Shown here: piece after piece, positions 11,182 through 22,335 of the stretch
Layout: each line of letters begins with the position of its first letter
How positions within the stretch are numbered: position 1 is the stretch's first letter
Origin: Delphinapterus leucas
Lineage: Eukaryota > Chordata > Mammalia > Artiodactyla > Monodontidae
NCBI RefSeq assembly: GCF_002288925.2
Contig: NW_022098076.1
Span: forward strand, 91,605,933 to 91,669,932
Reading direction: 5' to 3'
DNA length: 64,000 bases
Notes under the pieces: model-generated
Databases searched by the model: none
The model's input: only the letters and a program-made list of their open reading frames with translations
What the model was told of the DNA's origin: nothing
Program-made: the position numbers and the translations under genes

Positions 11182-13285
11182 TTTTTGGTGTACAGTTCTA
11201 TGGGTTTTGGCAAATGCATAGAGTCCTGTGATCACAATTGAAATCAAGGTACAGAGCAGTTCCAGCCCACCCCAAAGTCCCTCTAGCTGCCCTTTGTAGT
11301 CAAATTGATCTGTTCTCTGTCCCTATATTTGGCCTTTGTCAGAAGGTGAAATGGATAGCATAGTATAGAAGGTAGCTTTCTGAGTCTGGCTCCTTTCACT
11401 TTGCACAGAGCTTTTGAGATTCACTGGTGTGGCTTCTTGAATCAGTGTTCTGTCCCTTTTAGTGCTGAACAGTATCCATTGAACATTTGTGCCACAGTTT
11501 ATCCATTCCCCAGCTGAGGGAAATTTTGGTTGTTTCCAGTTTTTGGCAATCAGGAATAAAGCCGTTATGAACACTCCTGTGGACATAGCATTATCATTTC
11601 TCCTGGTAAGAACCTAGGAGACAATTGCTGAGTTACAAAGGAAGTGTATGTTTAACTTTATTAGAAACTGTCAAACTGCGCTTTGAAAGCTCTCCTGTTT
11701 GCATTTCTACAAGCGACGTATTCCAGTTATTCCATATTTGTGCAAACACTTGGTATTGTTGGTTTTTTAAAAAAAATTGAAATCGTTCCAGTAAGCATTT
11801 AATAGTATCTCATTGTGGTTTTAATTTGCATTTTCTTAGTGAGTAATGGTGTTGAGCATTTTTTCACGTGCTTATGTGACACCTGTGTATGTCTTTTGCC
11901 CATTTTTTTTAAAATTAGGTTTTTGTTGAATTTTGAGAGTTGTTTATATATTCTTAATACAAGTTCATTGTCAGTTATATGATTTGCAAATATTTTCTGT
12001 CAGTTGGTGGTTTGTCTTCTCATTCTCTGTTGCAGAACAGATGTTTTGAAGTTTTGATGGTGTCCAGTTGATCTATTTTTTCTTTTACGAATTGTGCTTT
12101 CATTATCCTATCTTCATCTAACAAAAGTCACAGATATTTTTCCTATGCTTCCTCTAAAAACTTTATAGTTTTATATGCTACAGGCAGGTCTATGATTCAC
12201 TGAGTTAAATTTCATACAAGGGGGGAGGTATAATTCAAGGTTTATTTTTTGCATATAGGTGTCTAATTTTTCCAGTACCCTTTGTTGAAAAGACCATCTT
12301 TTCTTCATTGAATTGCCTTTGAACTTTTGTTGAAAGTCAATTGACCATATTTGTAGGGGTCTATTTCCAGACTCTCTGTTCTGTTCCATTGATCCATGTG
12401 TCTCTATTTACCCCTCTTCCATTCCTGATATTAATAATCGGTATCTTCCCTCTTTTTTCCTTGGTTAGTTTCACTAGAAGTCTATTAACTTTATTGGTAT
12501 TCCCAAAGAAGCAGCTTTTAGTTTCTTCATTTCCCCTATTATTTTCCTATTTTAAATTTCATTGATTTATGTTCTAATTTTAATTCTTTCCTCTGCTTGC
12601 ATTTAGGTTTAATTTGCTCTTCTTATTTTCCTAGGGTGAAAGTTTCGATTACTGATTTTAAATATTTCTCTAAATGTGCATTTAATGCTGTAAATTTCCC
12701 TCTAAGCACTGATTTCACTGCATCCAACATTTTTGTTTTATTTTCATTTTCACTTAATTAAAAATCATTATTTTAACTTCCTTGAGAGTTCTTCTTTAAC
12801 TCATGGGTTACTCAGAAGTGTATTGTACAACTTCTAAATATTTGGGGATTTTCCAGCTATCTTTCTTATTATTTTCCAGCTAAATTTTGTTATGGTCTGA
12901 GAATGTACTTTGTATAATTTCTATTAAAAAAATTGTTAAGATGTGTTTTATGCCCCAGAATGTAGTCTACCTTAGTGAATGTTCCATGTGCTGCCCTTGG
13001 AAAGAATGTATATTCTGCTATTATCGGGTGTCAATTAGGGTAAACTCATTGATACTGCTCTTCAGGTCATCTATTCCCTTAATCATTTTCTTTCTGCTTT
13101 GTCAGTTACTTATGGAGGAATGTTGAAGTCTTCAACTATACTTGTGGATTTATCTATTTCTCCTTTCAGTTCTACAAGTTTTTGCTCATGTATTTTGGCA
13201 TCCTGTTTTCAGGTGCCTGCATGTTTAGGATTGCTGTCCTCTATAAGAATTGACCACTTGATCATTATGTAATGACCCTCTTTAT

Positions 13286-13950
13286 TTTTTTTTAACTTTT
13301 CATTTTATATTGGAATACAGCCAATTAATAATGTTGTGATAGTTTCAGGTGCACAACAAAGGGACGCAGCCATACATATACATGTATCCATTCTCCCCCA
13401 GACTCCCCTCCCATCAAAGCTGCCACATAACATTGAGCAGAGTTCCCTGTGCTATACAGTAGGTCCTGGTTGGTTATCCTTTTTAAATATAACAGTGTGT
13501 ATATGTCAGTTCCAAACCCCCTAACTATCCCTTCCCCCATGTTTCCCCCCAGTAACCATAAGGTCATTGTCTAAGTCTGTGAATCTGTTTCTGTTTTGTA
13601 AATAAGTTCATTTGTATCATTTCTTTTTAGATTCTGCATATAAGGGATATCATACGATATTTCTCTTTCTCTGTCTGACTTACCTCACTCAGTATAACAA
13701 TCTTTAGGTCCAACCATGTTGCTGCAAATGGCATTATTTCATTCTTTTTAATGTCTGAGCAATATTCCATTGTATATATGTACCACATCTTCTTTATCCA
13801 TTCATCTGTTGATGGACATTTAGGTTGCTTCCATGTCTTGACTATTGTAAACAGTGCTGCAATACAAACTGGGGTGTGTGTATCCTTTCGGACCATGTTT
13901 TTCTCCGGATATATGCCCAGGAGTGGGATTGCAGGGTCAGCAAGTCATCT
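13286..13950 (-). mobile_element. Younger L1 3' fragment inserted in the old L1
   Basis: A 5'-truncated L1 in antisense: T-rich start (the poly(A) tail), 3'UTR (AGTTTCAGGTGCACAACAAA, CCCTGTGCTATACAGTAGGT), then the ORF2 C-terminus. It is flanked by TCTTTAT at 13,279-13,285 (with one mismatch in the wider flank) and TCTTTAT at 13,951-13,957. Removing the insert rejoins the host L1 into a continuous match. Confidence 0.9.
13627..13950 (-). pseudogene. L1 ORF2 C-terminal remnant
   Basis: Open reading frame on the reverse strand ending at 13,627. It encodes the L1 ORF2 tail: [35 protein letters not shown] and S-E-V-S-Q-T-E-K-E-K-Y. Only about 100 residues remain because of 5' truncation. It is downstream of the zinc knuckle, so there is no catalytic domain and no function. 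Confidence 0.9.
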
Positions 13951-14205
13951 TCTTTATCCCCGATAATCTTCCTTGTTCTGAATTCTGCTTTGTACGGGGT
14001 TAATATGGCTCCTCCAGCTTCCTTTAGATGAGTATTTGCATAACATTATCTTCCTTCATCCCTTAACTCAGCATATCTGAGTCTTTATATTTAAAACGAG
14101 TTTCTCGTGAATAGCATACAGTTGAGTCTTTTCCTTTTAATCCAATCTGACAACCTCTGTCTTTTAGCTGTTGTGCTTAGACCATTTGTGTTGATTGTTC
14201 ATTTA

Positions 14206-17200
14206 CAGGCAGACCTTGCTTTGTACAGTAGTATAGACTGTGGAAGAGAATATGGAAGATGAAACCACACAAAGTGGTCTTAATAAGCAATGGGAAAAAT
14301 TATGGTGGTTTCATAACTTTTAACCTTTCATGACAGTTTCCTGCTGTTGGTTACAGCAGTATAGGAAAATGAGAAAATTGTAAAACGATTATTTATTTAG
14401 AAGACTATAATTTAAAACATGAGCAGCACTGAGAATTAAAATGTTTCATGCTTGGTAAAAACTACCAAGAGTGTGTGAACAGTGCTTACCGTCTGCTCAT
14501 TTATATAACTTATAATATGTAGTGAACATCTTTTCTAGGCTTCTGCAAATTGTCCTACCCCTTTCTAAATTTGATCAGCCTCCAACATTTTATCCTTTGC
14601 TCTCATAATGTCATGAAATATCTCTGGGAGTTCCTTTAATGGGAAGTTTTATCTCGCATCACTAGCACTGGAAAACTTCATCTTTTGTCAGAACTACTTT
14701 CCTCATTTATGTTGATAAATTTACCTTATGTAAATGCTTATGTCACAGTGTCTTTTGAAAGGTGATAATGGCATTCTCAGGGTCTTCTATTTCTTCTATA
14801 AATCCATTTCTGTCCAACTGGAATTTTCCTTGAACGTTATCACTTTTCATTTACTTGATGCACTTTCACGTACCTTGGCCAGTTTCCTCTTCAGTTATCC
14901 ATTCTTTGTAAACATCACATGGTTTTATCACTGAGAGGCAAGGAGACAACAAAACTACATGCTTTGCTGTCTGTGAGGGGACTGAATAACAGATGTACAA
15001 TGACCAGCCACCAGCAGACTTTGAAAGGAGTGATGCAATTCGTGACTGGTCTGATACACATGTATCAGATGTGGACCAAAGAGCCAGCAGTGGAATCTGG
15101 GCTTTCTACAATTCCTCACAGTCAATGTTCCATGGTACCTGAATGGTGAATGGTGTCGTTGGGGGCATCATTTAACTGGATTGTTCTTCTCTCCCTTCTT
15201 GGCTTTGCCCTTCTCAGTCTGCTCTGACAGCAACCCAGCCGTAACCGGGGACCTCATCAACTGGAAAGGAGTGGGGAAGGATTGCATCACACAACGGTTC
15301 TCTTTCACTAGCAGGATAGGATATCTCTGTGCTCTCTGGAAACGTCCTTCCCAGGAGGAAGGCTTTCGTTCTGTAAGCAGGAAGTTCCTGCTTGGGTTAT
15401 ACAATGGTTACCGCTTTCTTCCTCCTGTTGGGACAGTGGGACGAGGAGGTGTCCCCTCTGCATCCACCCCACTTTTCTCTGTGGGAGTCTGTTAGGGCTC
15501 CCAGAGGAAAAGCCTGCAGAGGTGGGGGGGTCCCTCCAGGTCTACGGCCCCCAGGACCTTCTCACGCGACATCCCACACTCAGATTTCAGCAATTCGTCA
15601 GAATTCCTACCTTGATGTTTCTGCTGGCTTGTGGCGTCTGGTGGTTTCTACTCCAAGTTAGCAAATTTCAGGTTTTGAATCTCCCCTGTGAACACACACT
15701 TCTTCAGATTTTGGGATGATGGGTTGCCCTGAGAACTCAGTTCTCTGATGGATCCGAGAAAAGTTGTTAATATTCAGTTCATCCAGCTTTTCTTACTACA
15801 TACAAGGATGACAGTGCTGACTTCCAAGCTCTTCATGTGTCTGAGCTAAAACTAGAAGTCCAGCAAAGCCGTGTTGGAGTTTCCTTCTCCACTTTCTGGC
15901 TGTGAGACCCCCAGAGAGGGGGAGGCCACCAGGGGAAAGACATTTACTGCAGGTCAGAGCAGCTTGGCTCCCATCAGACCCAGACGGTTTAGGAGTCATT
16001 CCATGGGCATGGTCTTGGCATCTTTCCCCAGGAGGGCTGGTAGCATCCATAGGACACTCAAGCCAGAGGACAAAAGCTTCGGGGACAGAGCAGACCCATC
16101 CTCCAAGTTACTGGGCTTTTTCTGAGTGCCAGACACTGCTCTGTCCTCTGCATGGACGAGGCATGTATAATGATCCAAAATCCAAGTTCACCTGCCCTGT
16201 TAAACCCCTACAATGACCCAGCCTCTTTGCACCTCACCACATCCACTTTTCCCAAAGTGTACTCTGAAGTGCTGGCCCTGGGAGATGTTAATCAGAGTCA
16301 TGGGGGGTTGGGGCAGAGGGGGGTGCCACAGGGAAACTAGTTTGGGAAACTGGGCTGCAACTCGACGAGGACTCTGATTCCTAGGTGCTAATCCTTGTAC
16401 AGAGCTGGATTCTGGGACTGAAGGAGGAAGGTGGTAAAGTTCATGGGGGGCAGGTCTCCTCCGAGCCATTCACAAGGGACCTAAGGGAACAAACTGATCA
16501 GAAGTAGACCCCCTGGGAGGTGATTCAAAGGGGTTCTGAAGACAGGATTCATGCAGCCCAGCTAAACACCTGTTTAAAAATCTTGGTGGAGAAAGAATCT
16601 AAATGTACACTAGACTAAGTGAAGCAGATGAAATAATTGATGCCCTTAGTGATCACACGAGAAGCCTCTGCCTCGGGAAAGCTTCCCCACAGTCAGAAGG
16701 AGGAGGCCACGGCCCCCGGGGAAACCACATGTACTCCCGGCCTGCATCAGGGAAAACAAAGCACGTTCACCAAATAGCTGACTTAGAGACAGTTTTTACC
16801 TTGTCACTGTTCAGGAGACTCTTCCAAGGCAAGACAAGATCAGCCACGCACGTGGAGGTGTCTCATCTGACACCTGTGTCATACAAGCCAAAGTTCTTTC
16901 AGGAAAATTCGAAAGAGGCGCTGGCTGTTGTCCAAGGCAGCTTATTCTCCAGGAAAGAAAAGCTCGTGATAATGAGCTGAGTGTTCTCTTGGCTGAGAGA
17001 CACCTGCACAAATGAGTGCTTATCTGAGACCAAAAATGTCAAGGAAGACTTGTAAAGGTTTACAAAATATCCTTATGTTCCTGATGTTGCACATGGAGCA
17101 TTTGGCAGACGTCCACAGGGGTGACCACCCCGAGGAGACAGGAGCACCAGGCTGTGGTGGGTGGGTGTCCAGGGCCCAGGGCCTCTGCAGGGTCAGCCCC

Positions 17201-17984
17201 TCACTGAGCATGAGAACTTGGGGCCAGCTTTTGATCCAACCCTCCCGCCTCCAGACCAACTGTCTGGCCTGGGCTCCACCCTCCCCCGTCTGGTATCCCT
17301 GGGGCAGCTCCTGGGAAGAGGACTCTCGTCGCCCTCACCCCCCTCCCAGATTCCAGAACCCGGGGAAGAGACTGACTTCCCCCCGGGGAGTCTTCCTCAC
17401 CAGGGGCTCCCCCTCCAGGCATATCCTCCACCGAGTGCAGGAAAAAGTGTCTACACCAAGCGCTGTCCACACAGCAGAAAGTGAAAGCAGAGGTGAGTCG
17501 CCTTCCTTCCAATGAGGCTGCTTCTGAGGACCCAGAACCACAGCAAGTTGCTTTTCTCTCTACTCAAATGATTTTGTTTTTTCCCTCTTCCTTTTATTGC
17601 TGTTAGGTTTTATTGGCCCAGATGGAAACTTGATAGCGTTTTATTATGCTTAGATAATTTTTATAACTGTAGTTTATATAAATCTGACTCATATAAATTA
17701 ACTGATTTGATTTTATTATATTTGTAAGGAGTGTATTATAGTGTCTTTATTGTTGTTCAAAAATCATCCAAAAAGACAGCAAACATTTTGTCTTTTTTTT
17801 TCCTGGAATAATTTTGAAATTTTTCTATTTTGGTTTTACCACTACTATTTAAGTAAATATATACATTAACTCCAATGGAGACTTGATAGGAAAATTTTTA
17901 GGGCAGTGTTTTATAAATCCACATTTGTAAATGTGAGTCTTATTCATTTGTTGTTTCCATCTTATTTGGTGCAATAGTATTTTT
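14206..17984. other. Long stretch with no gene recognised
   Basis: The first part (14,206-15,160) starts ACAGGCAGACCTTGCTTTGT, which recalls the start of Tigger-like DNA transposons, but the rest is too decayed to call. 15,180-17,520 is GC-richer with overlapping open frames on both strands, the longest 167 codons (17,012-17,515, plus), none with a recognisable domain. 17,560-17,984 is AT-rich with nothing recognised. Confidence 0.5.
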
Positions 17985-17993
17985 GTTATTACT

Positions 17994-18335
17994 TTTTTTT
18001 TTTTTTTTAGAAATTCATTTATTTATTTTTGGCTTGTTGGGTCTCGGTTGCTGTGCACGGGCTTTCACTAGTTATGGTGAGCGGGGGCTACTCTTCGTTG
18101 TGGTGCACGGGCTTGTCATTGTGGTGGCTTCTCTTGTTGTGGAGCACAGGCTCTAGGCACAGGCTTCAGCAGCTGTGGCACTTGGGCTCAGTAGTTGTGG
18201 CTCACGGGCTCAGTAGTTGTGGCTCACGGGCTTCGTTTCTCCGCGGCATGTGGGATCTTCCTGGACCAGGGCTTGAACCTGTGTCCCCTGCATTGGCAGG
18301 CGGATTCCTGACCACTGCGCCACCAGGGAAGCCCT
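17994..18335 (-). mobile_element. CHR-type SINE, long form
   Basis: Antisense SINE with an 18-T tail on the left and the head GCGCCACCAGGGAAGCCC on the right. It is flanked by GTTATTACT (17,985-17,993) and GGTATTACT (18,336-18,344), a target duplication with one mismatch. It contains an internal near-perfect repeat of GGGCTCAGTAGTTGTGGCTC, a small expansion of the body relative to the copy at 7,829. Confidence 0.92.
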
Positions 18336-18650
18336 GGTATTACTATTAACCGGTATCTTCTACTGGTAAACAGTAGACCAAACAGTAAATTTTGGTCTGT
18401 CTTCTGAAGTCATATTAAATTTCCTCTCCTTTGATGTCACTGCTGGAGTTAAGCGATTACACAGATGTTTGGATGGCAGCTCAATACAATTATAATTCTT
18501 AGGAGACCCTTTTATAAACGCGGCTTATTTAAAAGTGCCTCTCCTGTGTGCGTGGTTCCCTTTCCTCTGTCTCTGCTTGGAGGAAGGACAGCATTTCTCT
18601 CATTGCTGTTCAGTAAAGCCCATGCCTGAGCATCAGGCAGAGGTTTAAGT

Positions 18651-18720
18651 GAGCTGTCTCACAATCACAGGTATTTGGAACTCATGAGCTGTCTCACACT
18701 CACAGGTATTTGGAACTCAA
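18651..18720 (+). repeat. 35-bp tandem duplication
   Basis: Two adjacent 35-bp copies starting GAGCTGTCTCACAATCACAG and GAGCTGTCTCACACTCACAG and ending GGTATTTGGAACTCAT and GGTATTTGGAACTCAA. They differ at two positions. Confidence 0.95.
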
Positions 18721-18904
18721 AGTTTATTTCTGTTTACCAAGGGGTGAATTTACTCTAGTTATGAGATTAACTAGATAAAGTTTGGTCTTAACAAATAGTT
18801 TTGGAAAGAATGAATAAGGCCAAAGACCCTTATCTCAATGTTCATTCTCAATGTTGAGCTGTGTGAGGAGGGGGCTGGGAGGGCTTACGGAGGACCCGAC
18901 AGAG

Positions 18905-19758
18905 GGCTTCGGCTCACTTCACCAATTTCACCACTAAAACTGAGGAAGAACCACCTGAAAGAGCCCCCAGTGGTCAAAGCTAGAACAATTTTGGCAACAG
19001 AAGAGATAACATAATACTGGATTATAACCCAAAGTACAAAATAAACACGCATGACTCCATACTGGTTTAAATAAATGGTGGAATAAAGGAAGGGGAGAAA
19101 AGAATTCCAAATGACATAGGTAGGACTCCCCTCTCCAGGAAGTGGAGCTTAAAATCTTCTGCCCTTACGTGTGAATGGATTTAATGACTAGCTTCCAAGA
19201 AACAAAAAATCCTCACACCACAGTGGAGAGGCCTCACAGATACCACTTTAACCAACTGATGGAGGTTAAGATCTACCAGGATAAGTCGCTCTGATATCTT
19301 GTCCCCCTGATATGAGAAGGTCATTGCATCTCTGTGGTTTATTTCCCCAAATCCATAACCGCAGTCTAATCACAAATAAACATCAGACCAACCCAGACGA
19401 AGGGGCGCAGTGAGATCTCTGACCAGTACCTGCAAGTCTATGAGATCATGAAAATAAGGACACACTGAGAAACTGTCACAAATCAGAGACGACTAAGGAG
19501 ATGTCATGCCTGAATACAATGTTGGGTCCTGGAACAGGAAAAGGATACTCGTGGGAAAACCGGTGAAATCCAGTAAGGTCTGGAGTTCGGTGGACAGTAA
19601 CGCACCATGTTAATTTCTTAGTTTTGAGAAATGCACCCTAGTTATGTAAGATGTTAACACTGGGGGAAATTGGACAAAGGGGTTACAGGAACTCTCAGCC
19701 CTGCCTTTGCAACTTTTCTGTAAATCTAAAATTATTCCAAAATTAAAATTTTATTAAG
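18905..19758 (+). mobile_element. L1M 3'UTR, sense
   Basis: Old L1 3' end: GGTGAAATCCAGTAAGGTCT, ATGTTAATTTCTTAGTTTTG, GTTATGTAAGATGTTAACAC, TTTGCAACTTTTCTGTAAAT and CTAAAATTATTCCAAAATTA in the order typical of mammalian L1M 3'UTRs, ending in an A/T-rich tail. The 5' boundary is approximate. No coding part remains. Confidence 0.85.
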
Positions 19759-21938
19759 CTTCCAAGTCATCCTCTCCCTACTCCTCCTGCTAAATTCAAC
19801 AAAACCCTGGACATAAGACAACAGATAAACCTAAGACAGCTCTTAACAGCAAAAGGACTGGCTGGGGACCTCAGGACTGAGGAACAACGGGGCAGTAAGT
19901 TCCCTGGCTCTTCTTTTTATGTTCCACATTTTCTAGAGTAGATGCTGGAGGAGCCTGAAACACAGAACTTCCAACAGAAGCAGACAAGAAAAGCCCCAAG
20001 AAAATCCCAGTCTTTCTGGCCAAAAGACCAGGAAGGGGACATCCCAGTAGGACAGAAAGGTTTTGACAGCACCCATGCCCCAACCCAACCCAATGCCACG
20101 ACACCTCCTCCTCGCCCCACCCCGAGCTGTTGTCAGTGCAGCCTGAGCAGAGAGCGTGGACACCCACCCTGCTCCCCAGCCCTCGGTATATTTGAGGACC
20201 CAGAGAAGTGCCCCCTTCCCCGCTGATTCAGTGTCAAGGAAGACAGAGGGGGGGGACTCTGGGCTTCCCCCCTCCCCACTTAGAGAGCGAGGGAGACTCT
20301 CAGATCAGAGGGAGCTGAAGAAAGGGGTTCTCTCCATTTCCATGGAAAGTCCTGGGTAAACTCCAGACCACCTAAATCTGAAACTGACCTGAACGAACGT
20401 GCCAGGACTCAGAGCTGGACCGCAGTGTGGAAAACCAGCAGGGCTTTCAGAGTGACCTCTGAGCTGCACACAAAGTTGACAGAACGGCACGGCGAAGGCC
20501 CCAATCCAAATTGTTGTTGGAACTACAGCCCACAAAGGTCAGCCAGACCCCGTGCATCAAACTTAGACTGAGTGACTACTGCTAAAATAGGAGATTCATA
20601 AAGGATCCGATGACCTGATATACCACCCAGATGTCCGGGGCGCAGTAGAAGATCACTGGTCAGATCAAGGGGGTCTCTGGAATGATGCACCTGGGGTTGT
20701 GCACTGCACAGTCTTGCATGGTGACACAAGTAGCCCTGAGAAAGGGCATCTGTACCTCAGTGCTTCTAAAGTTTCCGCTATTTCTAAAGAACGTGTCTTT
20801 GGGCACGTGCTTTGGGTGGGTGTGGTGTAGAGACCCTCAGTGACTTTCTCCTGAAAAGCCTTGAGAGTTGCAGGGGGTAGAGGACTGGGAAGGGGGAGGA
20901 GAGTCAGCATGTGTAGGGAGGGGGAGTTTGGACCCACTCTGCTGCTGTGTTTGGACCACCACTTTCCAACAGTGTTGAAATAAGAACAGGGCCTTTCCTT
21001 GGCTCCATCGCATAGACTCTTTCCCATTGAAAATGCTCTTGACTTGTGTTCATGGCCAAGAACAATAAACAGACACTTTATCATTACCTGGATGTCTCTT
21101 CTGAATTGGAGGAAGGATGAATGATTTGTTATTGCTAAAGAACTAAATTTATAGAGCGCCATATTACGGTTTTAAATTTCACAACAGAATGAAGCCAGGA
21201 CGCTTTCATCTCTTGTGTAAAACCTACAGCTCTTGCTTCTCTGGCTTGGAACATCCATTCTGTGCTGCTGGTTAGCCCCTGCCTAAGCTTTGCCTGAGAA
21301 AGGGGCTGTTTGAGAGTCAAAATCTTGTCTATCCTTTCTTTTCAAATGAGCAAACCAGACAAACACTTGTAGATCATTAGAAAGCAAAATACCTTGATCA
21401 CATGACCTCACATATGCACCGCCCCCCCATCCCACCCCAAATGTTTCCAATCAGCTATGAGAACAGAGGGGGCAGTACAAACTGTGGAAATGGGATACAC
21501 CTTTCGGTGTAGATCACCTAAGGTTGGTTAACACCCTTTACAGTTTACAAAGCCCTTTTTGCTTTAGCAGCATTTGTTTGAACCTTGTATTAGTCATATG
21601 GTGCCCTTTGGGTTTGCAGAGAGAGGTTCATTATCACACCACTCGTAGGAATGGGTTTTCCTTCCTTAGACAAGAGTTAGGTCCTTGGGTTTAATGTCCG
21701 CAGCTCTTTCTAGATGTATTTGCATGGCACCTTTTGTTTAAAAAGGCCAATCAGGCACCAAAGTATTTCACTTTTGACTGGCCTTTAGGAAACTCGTTGC
21801 TAAATTTAATATTAACTTGTAATAATAAGCTCGTATCGGGATGTTGTAGCATTCACTCCTTCTGCGTCTTTAAGATGGTCTCCAATTGTACTACGTTTCA
21901 TTATGTTCTGTCATACTGTATCTTTTAGGCATGTTAGG
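19759..21938. other. Stretch with no gene recognised
   Basis: Mixed composition. Open frames up to 165 codons (21,162-20,665, reverse) overlap others on the opposite strand and show no domain. No repeat recognised. Confidence 0.5.
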
Positions 21939-21939
21939 G

Positions 21940-22335
21940 ATTTTGGATTTTATCCAAAGGGCTGTAGGAAGCCATAAAAGGGTTTTGGCGGGGAGTTGAC
22001 ATGACTGAATAAGTTTAAACAGATCATTCTGGCTGTCATATGTGGAATGGAGTTGAGTGGGGCAAGGAGGGGAGGAGAGAGGCCAAACGTGAGATTATTT
22101 CACAGGCCTGGAGCAGGGTGGTCACAGAGGAGAAGGAAAGGGGTGGACAGACTCAAGATCATTTTGGAAGTAGAATTGACAGTACTTAGTGATGGTCTGG
22201 CAGCGGGGGTGAGTTCAGGGACAGTGGCTGATGGATGGCAGGTTAGTAGGGAGGAAGCAGGACGCAGGAGGCAGTTTGGGGAGAAAAGGGGAGGAACAAT
22301 CACGCATGTCCGACTTCACGCCGATATGTTAGACT
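21940..22335 (+). mobile_element. Ancient interspersed repeat, family uncertain
   Basis: Landmarks GGATTTTATCCAAAGGGC, GGAAGCCATAAAAGGGTTTT, GTTGACATGACTGAATAAG, ATCATTCTGGCTGTCATATG and ATTTTGGAAGTAGAATTGAC follow the order of a common mammal-wide dispersed repeat. I recognise the sequence pattern but cannot name the family with confidence. The frames through it are not genes. Confidence 0.6.

Larger units (their letters stand above)
10440..14205 (-). mobile_element. Old L1 (L1M-type), split by two later insertions
   Basis: Decayed antisense L1. Its 3' region starts before the ERV LTR (GTAAAATTTACTCTT, ending 10,492) and resumes right after it (TTTTGGTGTACAGTTCTATG). It continues through ORF2 C-terminal and 3' sequence (CAGTTTATCCATTCCC, TTTGCCCATTTTTTTT, GTTGAAAAGACCATCTTTTC, TCTGTTCCATTGATCCATGT). 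Near 12,425 it jumps to the endonuclease/RT boundary (AGCTTTTAGTTTC, CACTGATTTCACTGCATCC, GTTATGGTCTGAGAATGTAC, ATCATTATGTAATGACCCTC), implying an internal deletion of central ORF2. After the younger L1 insert it continues 13,951-14,205. Every frame is riddled with stops. Subfamily is not assigned. Confidence 0.85.

Noticed and set aside
14206..15160. Tigger-like DNA transposon
   Set aside because: Only the first 20 bases resemble a known end; I cannot match the interior or find the opposite terminal repeat.
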